From Streptomyces sp. AC1-42W (lineage in GTDB: Bacteria > Actinomycetota > Actinomycetes > Streptomycetales > Streptomycetaceae), in NCBI RefSeq assembly GCF_003248355.1, contig NZ_QKWY01000001.1, positions 2,562,001 to 2,626,000 on the forward strand: a stretch of 64,000 nt of DNA, given 5' to 3'. A program made the translations under genes and the position numbers. Every line of letters starts with the position of its first letter. Position 1 is the first letter of the stretch. A model generated the notes under the pieces. That model was not told the DNA's origin, made no database searches, and saw only the letters and a program-made list of their open reading frames with translations. This document shows, in pieces, positions 52,377 through 59,949 of the stretch.

Positions 52377-54241
52377 ACCTCCACCTCCCTGTTCTCGGTG
52401 TATCCGGACGCCTGAAGGGAGAAGAGTCTCGCGTACTCGCCCTTCAGGTCCATCAGTTCGTCATGGCTGCCGCACTCCCGGGTCCGGCCGTCCTCCAGGA
52501 CCACGATGCGGTCCGCCCGGCGCACGGTGCCCAGCCGGTGGGAGATCAGCAGGCTGGTCGTCCCCTCGCGGTGGGCGCGCAGCCGCTCGTGCAGGCTCTG
52601 TTCGGCCGCCGCGTCCAGACCGGCGCTCGGCTCGTCCAGGATCAGCAGGTCGCGGCCCTCGCGGAGCATCGCACGGGCCAGGGCGAGGCGCTGCCACTGC
52701 CCGCCGGACAGCGTGACGCCCACCGAGTCCGGGTCCTCCTCGTCGGCCTCCGGGAAGATCCGGGACAGCATCGTGTCGTAGCCGCGCGGCAGCCGCGAGA
52801 CGAAGTCGTGCGCGTCCGCCCGGCGCGCGGCCGCGGCGATCCGCTCCGGGTCGCCGTGGTGGCGCAGGTCGCCCATCGCGATGTTGTCCGTCACCGACAG
52901 GTCGTAGGCCACCCGGTCCTGGAACACCGCGCTGATCCGCTCCCGCAGCAGCGCCGGGTCCAGGTCCCGGATGTCGGTGCCGTCCCAGCGCACCGTGCCC
53001 CGCGTCGGGTCGTAGAGCCGGCACAGCAGCTTGACCAGGGTGCTCTTGCCCGCCCCGTTCAGCCCCACCAGCGCCACCGACTCGCCGCGCTCCAGGGTCA
53101 GGCTCACCCCGCGCAGAATCCACGGCCCGTCCTCCCCGTACCGGAACCAGACGTCGTCCAGCTCGATGCGGTCGCGCAGCGGCGCGACGGGCAGCGGCGC
53201 GGCCGGGACCGGAAGGTCGGTGGGCAGCCGCCGGATGTCGACGAAGTGACGGAAGGTCAGCAGCGCCTGGTAGCCGCTGGTGACATGCAGGATGGCGGAG
53301 GAGAGGACGCCCTGGACACCGGCCGAGGCACCGATGAACGCCGACACGTCGCCCGCACCGAACCGGCCGGACTGCGCGCCGTGGATCATCCACGCCAGCC
53401 CGCACGCGGCGATGATCCCGCCCAGCGCGGAGGTCGGGGCCTGGAAGGCCAGCACCCGGCGGTCCAGCCGCTCCTCGGCGGCGTTGATCGCCCGCGTCTC
53501 GGCGTTCATCCGCCGCAGCAGGAAGCCGCCGGCGCCGAACAGCCGGACCTCCTTCACGGCGGCGAGGTCCAGCATCAGGGTCTGGTAGAACAACTGGCGG
53601 CGGTTGCGCGGACTGATCGCCCACACCATCTGCGCCTCGCGGCGGCTGAGCGAGACCTGGATGAACAGCGCGGGCACCGCCGCCGCGACGGTGACCGCCG
53701 TCAGCCAGGGGGAGACCCCGGAGAGGACCACGGCCAGCCCGGTCACGGCCGTGGCCTGCTGCACCAGGCCGAACATCGCCGTGGTGATCTGGTCGGGCGC
53801 CCCGGTCGCCGAGTCCTGGGCCAGCCGCAGCCGGTCCAGGAAGTCCGGGTTCTCGAAGCGGGACATCCCGACGAACCCCTCCACCTTGCCGTACAGCTCC
53901 CGCTGCGCCCGGTAGGAGATCCCGCGCCGCAGCCGGGACTTGGCGTAGTCGGAGGCGTACGGCAGCGCCGCCAGCAGGGTGCCGCACAGGCCGAGCGCCG
54001 CCACCAGGGCCATCGGCGGCAGCCCGCCCGGCGTGGTGCCGTACTGCACGGAGTCGAAGAGCCACTTGGTGAGCAGGGTGACCGCGGCGGGCAGCAGCCC
54101 CTGTACGAGGGTGAGCAGGACCTGGCAGGTGAAGGCGCCCCGCCCCGCCCGCCAGGTCAGGGCCAGGGCCGCGCCCGCTCCGGTGACCAGTCCGCGGGGA
54201 CCGCCCAGCCGGTGCACGGCCGGCTCCTGGCCGCCGGTCAC
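52373..54241 (-). CDS. ABC exporter (fused membrane and ATPase domains)
   Basis: 622 residues. N-terminal six-helix exporter domain (about 15-310: AFTCQVLLTLVQGLLPAAVT, PMALVAALGLCGTLLAALPY), C-terminal ATPase with Walker A GLNGAGKST (about 390-398), signature LSGGQWQRLALARAM (near 510), Walker B LLILDEPSAGLD (near 528). It lacks the N-terminal C39 peptidase domain of double-glycine bacteriocin exporters, fitting leader removal by a separate protease, the S26 protein. Likely exports the peptide of 58065-58289 (inference). Confidence 0.9.
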   Translation of the reverse strand: MTGGQEPAVHRLGGPRGLVTGAGAALALTWRAGRGAFTCQVLLTLVQGLLPAAVTLLTKWLFDSVQYGTTPGGLPPMALVAALGLCGTLLAALPYASDYAKSRLRRGISYRAQRELYGKVEGFVGMSRFENPDFLDRLRLAQDSATGAPDQITTAMFGLVQQATAVTGLAVVLSGVSPWLTAVTVAAAVPALFIQVSLSRREAQMVWAISPRNRRQLFYQTLMLDLAAVKEVRLFGAGGFLLRRMNAETRAINAAEERLDRRVLAFQAPTSALGGIIAACGLAWMIHGAQSGRFGAGDVSAFIGASAGVQGVLSSAILHVTSGYQALLTFRHFVDIRRLPTDLPVPAAPLPVAPLRDRIELDDVWFRYGEDGPWILRGVSLTLERGESVALVGLNGAGKSTLVKLLCRLYDPTRGTVRWDGTDIRDLDPALLRERISAVFQDRVAYDLSVTDNIAMGDLRHHGDPERIAAAARRADAHDFVSRLPRGYDTMLSRIFPEADEEDPDSVGVTLSGGQWQRLALARAMLREGRDLLILDEPSAGLDAAAEQSLHERLRAHREGTTSLLISHRLGTVRRADRIVVLEDGRTRECGSHDELMDLKGEYARLFSLQASGYTENREVEV

Positions 54242-54780
54242 GCCGGGAGACCTTCGAGCACGGGGTTGGTGCCGGCCTCGGCGTAGGTGACCGTGCCGTC
54301 CGGGTCCGCCAGCACGGTCGTCGGGGTCGCCCGGATCGAATACAGCGCCGAGAGCGGGCCGCCGGTCTCCTCCACCACCACGGTCGCGATGCCCGCGAGC
54401 GGCTCCGCCATCCTGTGCGCGTCGGCCTCGTCCCCGGCGATGACCACCAGCATCTGCGAGGCGTCCATGCCGGTCCGCCGGGCGAACTCGGGCATGTCGT
54501 TCACGGCCATGACGCAGGCGGAGCAGTCCGTGGACAGGAAGGTGAGCGCCGCCTGACGGCCCTTCAGCGAGTCCGCGGTGACCGGCTCGCCAGCCAGGGT
54601 CACGGCGGTGAAGGCGGGGAGCGCCGCGCCGGTCTCCGGGCCGGACTCGGGCGGGACGAAGTTCTGCTGCCGCCGCTCGTCCTCGTGCTTGCGCAGCCGC
54701 CTGATCACCGCGAGGGTCAGCATCAGATTGAGTACCGTGACGGCTCCCACGAGTACGAGTCCGGTGGCCAGATAGATCAT
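54238..54780 (-). CDS. TlpA-like membrane-anchored thioredoxin-fold protein
   Basis: 180 residues. An N-terminal membrane anchor (MIYLATGLVLVGAVTVLNLM) is followed by an outside-facing thioredoxin/peroxiredoxin fold with redox pair Cys86-Ser-Ala-Cys89 in TFLSTDCSACV and a cis-Pro loop SIRATPTTVLADPDG. It is suited to making or shuffling disulfides outside the membrane. ATG 54780 has AAAGAGGA 6 nt upstream, better than ATG 54786 which overlaps it. ATGA overlap to the exporter. Beside a ten-Cys peptide the functional link is strong (inference). Confidence 0.88.
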   Translation of the reverse strand: MIYLATGLVLVGAVTVLNLMLTLAVIRRLRKHEDERRQQNFVPPESGPETGAALPAFTAVTLAGEPVTADSLKGRQAALTFLSTDCSACVMAVNDMPEFARRTGMDASQMLVVIAGDEADAHRMAEPLAGIATVVVEETGGPLSALYSIRATPTTVLADPDGTVTYAEAGTNPVLEGLPA

Positions 54781-54810
54781 GCCCATTCCTCTTTCAGGGG
54801 ATCTTCACTA

Positions 54811-55004
54811 GTGCCGTGACCGGCAATGTTTGCCCCGTGAGGAGCGTTGTCCAGTGCGTGCGATCGCAAGGCGGCCGGAAGTCCTTGGATGGGGCCTCCC
54901 CTGCTCGTCAAGAGCTTGGGGAAGGAGTTACCAGGGCGTTTGGCCAACGCGGCGAGCGTGCGTGCTGGGCGGCGCGACGGGGCAAAGCTTGCCGGGAGGG
55001 GCAC
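54811..55004. mobile_element. MITE-like fragment with imperfect terminal inverted repeats
   Basis: GTGCCGTGACCGGCAATGTTTGCC (54811-54834) is inverted at 54981-55004, sharing about 18 of 24 positions. The 194-bp unit codes for nothing. It sits 30 bp upstream of the TlpA gene and next to a transposase remnant, so it is probably a degraded IS or a miniature element. No target duplication seen. Confidence 0.5.
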
Positions 55005-55026
55005 TGGACGAGTTGTTCCGGTGTGA

Positions 55027-55323
55027 TCAGTGGTCGTAGGCGTTCAGGGATCGCATGACCGGCTGTCCGGTCTTGTGGTTGTGCCGGATCGCCGAGCCAG
55101 CGCGAGGACGCGCTGGGCGACGCGGACGGCGACGCCCTCGAAGGTCCGGCCGCCACGCTGTTCTCAGGCCGAGCCGGCCCTTGAGGGTGTCGTTCACCGA
55201 CTCGATCAGCTGCCGCACCGACTTCAGCAGAGACTCGCCCGTGCGGCGTTTCTCCCGCTTGAACGACGGCCGCAGCAGTTCGGCCCCGCGCAAGGCCGGT
55301 ACGGCATACGCCACGGCGTTCAC
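55027..55323 (-). pseudogene. IS982-like transposase remnant (C-terminal end)
   Basis: 98 codons resembling the end of an IS982-family transposase as I remember it: LLRPSFKREKRRTGESLLKS, VRQLIESVNDTLKG and, after what looks like two frameshifts, HNHKTGQPVMRSLNAYDH. The catalytic N-terminal two thirds are missing. Its open frame begins in the last codon of the permease gene (GTGA), which is chance or a deletion junction. With 54781-55026 it forms the only gap in the peptide operon. Confidence 0.75.
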
Positions 55324-57986
55324 TCCTCCGCCAGCAGCCGGGTGGTGGGGTGCCTGCGCTGGATCAGTACGGGGACGAAGCCCGCGGCGGCGGCCAGTAC
55401 CGGGCCCGCGGCCACCACCCCGCAGGCCGCGGGCAGGAGAGCCGTCCAGCCGCCTGGGGACAGCCGGAGCACGGCCGCCCCCCCGAGCAGTACCCCGGCC
55501 AGCGACCCCGCCAGTCCGATGAGCGCGCCCTCCAGCAGGACCAGCCGGGTGACCACGCCGTCGCCCCAGCCGACCGCCCGCAACAGGGCGAACTCGGCGG
55601 CCCGTTCCCGGACGCCGAGGTACAGCACGTCGCCCACGGCTACGACGGACAGCACCGACATGGTCACCACGGCCGCCACGTCGGCCGAGCGCACCTGGAC
55701 GGAGATCGTCTCGCCCAGGAGCGACCCGGCGAGTGTCCCGCGGAAGGCGTAGGTCGCCGCCAGGAGCAGCAGGGTCGCGGCGGTCGCCGTCGCGACGGCC
55801 ATGGCGCCCAGCAGACTGCGCCCCCGGGCCCGTACGGCGTTGGCCACGGCCAGGCCGGTCACCCCTGCGAACATCCTCGCCCGGCTACCGGTGGCGGCCG
55901 CCGGGCGCAGCGCGGTCACCGGCTGCACGCGGGACGCGAGCCAGGCCGGCACCGCACCGCTGGCCGCCGCGACGGCCAGTGCCACGGGGACGGCCGAGAG
56001 CACATGGGTGGCCGACGCGTCGACCCCGAGCGCCCGCGCGGCCCCCCAGGCCGCGGCGGCGCCGAGCAGCCCGGCCACCGTGCCGAGCAGCAGCAGTTCG
56101 CCGAGCACCACACCGAACAGATGCCGGCGCCGCCAGCCGACCGCGGTGAGCAGTCCCCACTCGGACCGGCGCGAGCGTACGGAGGACGCCGCGGCGTTCG
56201 CGACGAACAGCACGCACACCACCAGGACCAGACCGAGCAGGACCAGCGACTTGGTGTCGGACGCCCGGACGATCCGCGAGGCGACGTTCTTCTTGCTCCA
56301 CCACTCGGTGAGCGCGAGCACGGGCCGGCCGTGCTCGCCCGCGGGCAGTTCGACGGTGAGCGGGGCGGGCGACGAGCCGAGCACGATGTCCACCCGGAGA
56401 CCGGGAACGCGGCCGATGGCCTCGGCGGCCAGCCGGACGCGCTCACGGGAAGCGGCGTCCGCGCCGGTGACCCCGGCCACCCGTACCCGGATTGCCGAGA
56501 TGGGGGCCGCGGCCTGGCCGGACGTCAGGTAGCCGTGGGCGCCGAGCCAGTCGGCGGCCGCCGTCGAGGTCAGCAGCAGCGGCGGCTGCTGGATGTAGGA
56601 GGTCGGGGAGGAGGCGGGGCGCAGGGGTTTCCCGCCGAGCAGCTTCCTGGACCGCGCGTCGGCGCCGGTGAGCTCCGGCTGCGTGTAGGTGCCGAGCGGG
56701 ACGCGGCTCGCCGTGTCGAACCCGGGGAGTAGGCCGGGGTCGAAGGAGCCCACGATCTCGGGTACGGCGGGGGGCCGCTCGCCCTGTTCCCCCTGCGGTA
56801 CGAGCGAGCGGAACCACAGGTCCCGGCCGTCGAGCGGTAGTGCGGCGACCTCCTTGTCGGGGCGGGACACGGTGCGGGGCCGTACGGTACCGTCTCCGTC
56901 CGTGTCGTACGTGACGGGTCCGGTGGCCTGGAGCGAGCCCAGTACGGCCTGGCTCCGTTTGCCGACCGCATGTTCCAGCTGCCGGGACCCGGCGTCGAAC
57001 CTCTTGCTCAGGATCTGGTGGCCGTCGTCCTCCCGGGAGAGGGTGACGGCGACCGCCAGATCGCTGGAGGCGTCGGCGGAGCGCAGCATCGGCAGCACCG
57101 CGCCGGGGGCTTCGCCGCCCCGGCCGGGCACCTGCCGGGGCGGGGCGGAGGTGAGGTAGCGGCCCCGTGTCACGGCGTTCGCGAGGTCCGAGAGCCCGGC
57201 CTCGGCCTCGGGGTCGACGCCGGCGATGACATAGGACACCGGAAAGGAGAAGACGACGCGAGTCCACGGTCCGGAATGTTGGGTCCCGGGCTGTTCGCCC
57301 CGCGCCGTGATCCCCGACCAGGACAGGCAGGTGACGGCGGGGCTGAGTCCGCGGGACTGCTCCTCCGCCCGGAGGCCGCCCTTGCACACCTCGCGGCGTT
57401 CACCGGAGGGCAGTACCTCGAAGTAGCGGTTGGTCAGGTATTCGGCCCTGCCGTCGGCCTCCTGGCGGACCACCCTCTTTCCGGGACGGGTCTCCAGCGG
57501 ATAGGGGGTGATGAAGACGGTGTGCGGCCGCTGCCTGATGGTGGACAGGCCGCGGTCGTAGGACCAGGTCCGGCCGAGTTCGTAGGTGCCCCGGGTGCCG
57601 TCCGGCACGAGCCCGGCGAGGTCGATGCTCACCGATCCCGGTTCCGTGGCGTAGCCGAGCACCTCCAGCGGGGCCGCCACCTCTACGCCCGGCACCCGGC
57701 GTACGGCGGCGAGCTGGGCGCGGGTGAGGCCGCCGTAGACGTCGGAGAGCGAGTTGGGCCGGATCAGTCCGCGTTCGGTCTCCAGCCCCTGCGCGGCTTC
57801 CGGGGGCCGTATCAGCAGGTCGTACGCGCCCCGGCTGTCGCCCACGGTGCCGGTGACGGTGAGCCGGGCGGACTCGGTGGTGGCGGAGAGGACGGCGAAC
57901 GAGGAGACGGCCACGAGTATCCCGACGAGCAGCGCCAGCGAGCGCGCCCAGTGGTTCAGCAGCTGCTGTCGCATCAGACGCAGCAC
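55320..57986 (-). CDS. Large FtsX/MacB-type ABC permease
   Basis: 888 residues. TM1 near 15-35 (ALLVGILVAVSSFAVLSATT), a very large extracellular domain of about 530 residues, then an FtsX domain (TM near 575-690, KSLVLLGLVLVVCVLFVANA) and a second FtsX-like set near 710-880 (LLGAMAVATATAATLLLLAA; LVLLEGALIGLAGSLAGVLL). GTG 57986 follows GAGGAG with 6 nt spacing. First gene after the peptide precursor (78 nt gap). Most likely partner of the LolD-type ATPase; role in peptide removal, immunity or export is inferred. Confidence 0.87.
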   Translation of the reverse strand: MLRLMRQQLLNHWARSLALLVGILVAVSSFAVLSATTESARLTVTGTVGDSRGAYDLLIRPPEAAQGLETERGLIRPNSLSDVYGGLTRAQLAAVRRVPGVEVAAPLEVLGYATEPGSVSIDLAGLVPDGTRGTYELGRTWSYDRGLSTIRQRPHTVFITPYPLETRPGKRVVRQEADGRAEYLTNRYFEVLPSGERREVCKGGLRAEEQSRGLSPAVTCLSWSGITARGEQPGTQHSGPWTRVVFSFPVSYVIAGVDPEAEAGLSDLANAVTRGRYLTSAPPRQVPGRGGEAPGAVLPMLRSADASSDLAVAVTLSREDDGHQILSKRFDAGSRQLEHAVGKRSQAVLGSLQATGPVTYDTDGDGTVRPRTVSRPDKEVAALPLDGRDLWFRSLVPQGEQGERPPAVPEIVGSFDPGLLPGFDTASRVPLGTYTQPELTGADARSRKLLGGKPLRPASSPTSYIQQPPLLLTSTAAADWLGAHGYLTSGQAAAPISAIRVRVAGVTGADAASRERVRLAAEAIGRVPGLRVDIVLGSSPAPLTVELPAGEHGRPVLALTEWWSKKNVASRIVRASDTKSLVLLGLVLVVCVLFVANAAASSVRSRRSEWGLLTAVGWRRRHLFGVVLGELLLLGTVAGLLGAAAAWGAARALGVDASATHVLSAVPVALAVAAASGAVPAWLASRVQPVTALRPAAATGSRARMFAGVTGLAVANAVRARGRSLLGAMAVATATAATLLLLAATYAFRGTLAGSLLGETISVQVRSADVAAVVTMSVLSVVAVGDVLYLGVRERAAEFALLRAVGWGDGVVTRLVLLEGALIGLAGSLAGVLLGGAAVLRLSPGGWTALLPAACGVVAAGPVLAAAAGFVPVLIQRRHPTTRLLAEE

Positions 57987-58064
57987 AAGGTTCTCCTCGT
58001 CGGGGTCCGTTCGGTGGGGCGGGCGGTCAACCGTGGGCCGCGCCACTCAGGGGTGCGGCCGGGA

Positions 58065-58289
58065 TCAGCAGTAGTTGCCGCAGTAGGTCCAGCTGCCGCA
58101 ATACGGTGCGGAGCAGTTGCTGCGGCCCGCCATGTAGCAGCACCGGGCGAACTGCCGGATGCCCTGCTCGCACTTGTACTGCTTGTACGACGTGCAGCCC
58201 GTGCCGCAGGTGACACAGGCGGCCTGCGCCTCGGTTTCGGGCACCAGTTTCCGGAGCAGGGTGTCGCCGAGTCCGGTAATGAACTTCAC
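58065..58289 (-). CDS. Precursor of a ten-cysteine secreted peptide (bacteriocin-like)
   Basis: 74 residues. The leader is about 23 residues, MKFITGLGDTLLRKLVPETE then AQA, with mixed charge and no Sec-type hydrophobic core, ending in an AxA-like site before Ala24. The core holds Cys at 25, 28, 32, 40, 50, 51, 59, 64, 70 and 74, enough for five disulfides, plus many Tyr, Ser and Gly (ending YCGNYC). GTG 58289 has a strong GAAGAGGAGATTTCC site. No lanthipeptide, thiazole or radical-SAM enzymes are nearby. I do not recognise the family; size and Cys content recall disulfide-rich bacteriocins such as fulvocin C (weak analogy). Confidence 0.8.
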   Translation of the reverse strand: MKFITGLGDTLLRKLVPETEAQAACVTCGTGCTSYKQYKCEQGIRQFARCCYMAGRSNCSAPYCGSWTYCGNYC

Positions 58290-58330
58290 GGAAATCTCCT
58301 CTTCTCGTCGGTGCCGCCGCGAATGCGCGG

Positions 58331-58378
58331 GAGTCACAGGAGATGACTCCTGCCCGCGGGGTATTGGCCTGGACCAAT
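58331..58378. promoter_or_regulatory. Two inverted repeats upstream of the peptide gene
   Basis: GAGTCA-N7-TGACTC (58331-58349) and ATTGG-N6-CCAAT (58363-58378) lie 42-89 nt upstream of the peptide start. A possible minus-strand promoter TTGCAG-17-TCTACT lies just beyond them (about 58382-58410), placing both repeats downstream of or at the start site, where repressors usually bind. By-eye prediction. Confidence 0.45.
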
Positions 58379-58481
58379 GGAGTAGAACATCCGTGCGGGG
58401 TAGCTGCAACCCCCTGGTGGGAACGGGTAGTTGGCCCTTCCGGCCGTTACGGCGCCGTCGTCGAAAGCTCACCCATTTGAC

Positions 58482-58494
58482 TTGGCATGAACAC
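58482..58494 (+). promoter_or_regulatory. TTGGCATGAACAC motif upstream of the SGNH lipase gene
   Basis: It matches the element at 48391-48403 in 12 of 13 positions, at a similar distance (72 nt) from a secreted lipase start. It overlaps a TTGACT at 58477 that could be a -35. Confidence 0.45.
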
Positions 58495-58566
58495 TTCCGA
58501 AAAGCCGGTCCGCGCTGCTACCACTGAGTAGGCAGAGATCCTGCCGGCCGGTCCAAGGGAGATCCC

Positions 58567-59367
58567 GTGAAATTGTCCAGACTCGTGGCCCTCTCGTCCT
58601 CAGTCCTGCTCGGTGCCGTTCTCGCCCTGACCGGGGCGGGCAGCGCGAGCGCCGCGGCCTCCGTCGACTACGTCGCCCTCGGGGACTCGTACTCCTCGGG
58701 TGTCGGCTCCGGGAGTTACATCGGCTCCAGCGGCGACTGCAAGCGCAGCACCCGCGCCTACCCCTCCCTCTGGGCCGCGGCCCACTCGCCCTCCTCCTTC
58801 GCCTTCACCGCCTGCTCCGGCGCGCGCACCGGCGATGTGACCGCCGGTCAGCTGGGCCCGCTCAACTCCTCGACCGACCTGGTCTCCATCTCCATCGGCG
58901 GCAACGACGCGGGCTTCGCCGACGTCATGACGACCTGTGTCCTCCGGTCGCAGTCCACCTGCCTCAGCCGCATCGCGACCGCCCGCGGCTACGTGGACAA
59001 CACGCTGCCCGGCAAGCTCGACGCGGTGTACTCCGCGATCAGGGCCAAGGCGCCCAACGCCCGGGTGGTCGTCCTCGGCTACCCGCGCTTCTACAAGATC
59101 GGCGGCTCCTGCATCGTCGGCCTCAACGACACGATCCGCAGCGCCATCAACGGCGCCGCCGACTACCTCAACACGGCCACCGCCAAGCGCGCCGCCGACC
59201 ACGGCTTCAGCTTCGGCAGCGTCACCTCCGCCTTCGCGGGGCACGAGATCTGCTCCGGCGACTCCTGGCTGCACAGCCTCAACTGGCTGAACATCGGCGA
59301 GTCGTACCACCCCTTCGCCGCCGGCCAGTCCGGTGGCTACCTGCCCGTCCTCAACGCGCTCGACTGA
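58567..59367 (+). CDS. Secreted SGNH-family lipase
   Basis: Extracellular GDSL-type lipase/esterase, 266 residues. Signal peptide (MKLSRLVALSSSVLLGAVLA, cleavage after ASA near 32). Block I VALGDSYSSGVGSG with nucleophile Ser, block III ISIGGNDAGFADV, block V catalytic His in GESYHPFAAGQ; six Cys likely give three disulfides. GTG 58567 follows AAGGGAGATCCC. It corresponds by position and motifs to the well-studied S. coelicolor SGNH lipase SCO1725 (memory, unsearched). Confidence 0.93.
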   Translation: MKLSRLVALSSSVLLGAVLALTGAGSASAAASVDYVALGDSYSSGVGSGSYIGSSGDCKRSTRAYPSLWAAAHSPSSFAFTACSGARTGDVTAGQLGPLNSSTDLVSISIGGNDAGFADVMTTCVLRSQSTCLSRIATARGYVDNTLPGKLDAVYSAIRAKAPNARVVVLGYPRFYKIGGSCIVGLNDTIRSAINGAADYLNTATAKRAADHGFSFGSVTSAFAGHEICSGDSWLHSLNWLNIGESYHPFAAGQSGGYLPVLNALD

Positions 59368-59372
59368 CCGGC

Positions 59373-59397
59373 GGCGCGCCCCGGGAAGGGGCGCGCC
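59373..59397 (+). terminator. 10-bp GC hairpin after the SGNH lipase gene
   Basis: GGCGCGCCCC-GGGAA-GGGGCGCGCC, 5 nt after the stop. No T-tract. Confidence 0.7.
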
Positions 59398-59519
59398 CGC
59401 CGACACGGCGTCAACCTCCGTACACGTGTGCGCAATCCCGGTGGTGGGATACACGAGTGTCAGTGGCAGGGGATAGGGTTAACCTGCGGCCGAGTGCCCT
59501 CGTACGGGTGGGGAGTGAC

Positions 59520-59783
59520 ATGGAACAGATAACGGTACGCAGCAGGGCGCGCGTACCTGCCATTACCTGCGGGAGCGGTGCGACGAGTTCGCGCCTCGAC
59601 CGCCATCTCGCGGTGCTGGGCGGCCCCGTCGTCCCGCAGCGCGAATCCGCGGAAGCGACCCTGCTGATGCGCGAGCTGACCTCGCGCGACGCCGGGCATG
59701 CCCGGCGCAGCCGAAGTGCACGGGTCTCGCTCTTCGCGCCACTGCGCCGGCTGCGGCGCTCCCTCTTCGGCAGCCGCCACTGA
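59520..59783 (+). CDS. Small basic conserved hypothetical protein
   Basis: 87 residues, Arg-rich. MEQITVRSRARVPAITCGSG is followed by SRLDRHLAVLGGP, EATLLMRELTSRD and a basic end RLRRSLFGSRH. ATG 59520 has GGGGAGTGAC upstream; the longer frame from 59457 is unlikely. I recall similar streptomycete proteins only as hypothetical. No signal peptide or membrane span. Confidence 0.65.
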   Translation: MEQITVRSRARVPAITCGSGATSSRLDRHLAVLGGPVVPQRESAEATLLMRELTSRDAGHARRSRSARVSLFAPLRRLRRSLFGSRH

Positions 59784-59921
59784 CCCCACGGCCGCCCAGG
59801 ATTCACGCAGCGCGCCGCTGCCCGCTCTTCCGTCATCCCCGGAGCGGCAGTGGCGCGTCGCTATGTCCGCACCCGGTTACGCACCGTGCCCGGCGGACTC
59901 GGACGGGTAGGGAGGTAATTC

Positions 59922-59943
59922 GAAGTCGAACTACTTCTACACT
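59922..59943 (+). promoter_or_regulatory. Promoter with inverted repeat for the TetR gene, probably leaderless
   Basis: GAAGT-N6-ACTTC (59922-59937) abuts a good -10 TACACT (59938-59943). Transcription would start at about 59950, which is the ATG itself, so the mRNA is likely leaderless. The repeat is a natural autorepressor site for a TetR protein (inference). Confidence 0.55.
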
Positions 59944-59949
59944 GTGCCC

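Noticed and set aside
58065..58289. Lanthipeptide or other enzyme-modified RiPP
   Set aside because: No LanM/LanB/LanC, YcaO, radical-SAM or similar gene is near; the TlpA-like protein and many Cys point to disulfides instead.
58290..58472. Upstream extension of the peptide precursor frame to 135 residues
   Set aside because: The extension is Arg-rich, covers the promoter dyads, and the GTG at 58289 has an ideal GAAGAGGAG site.
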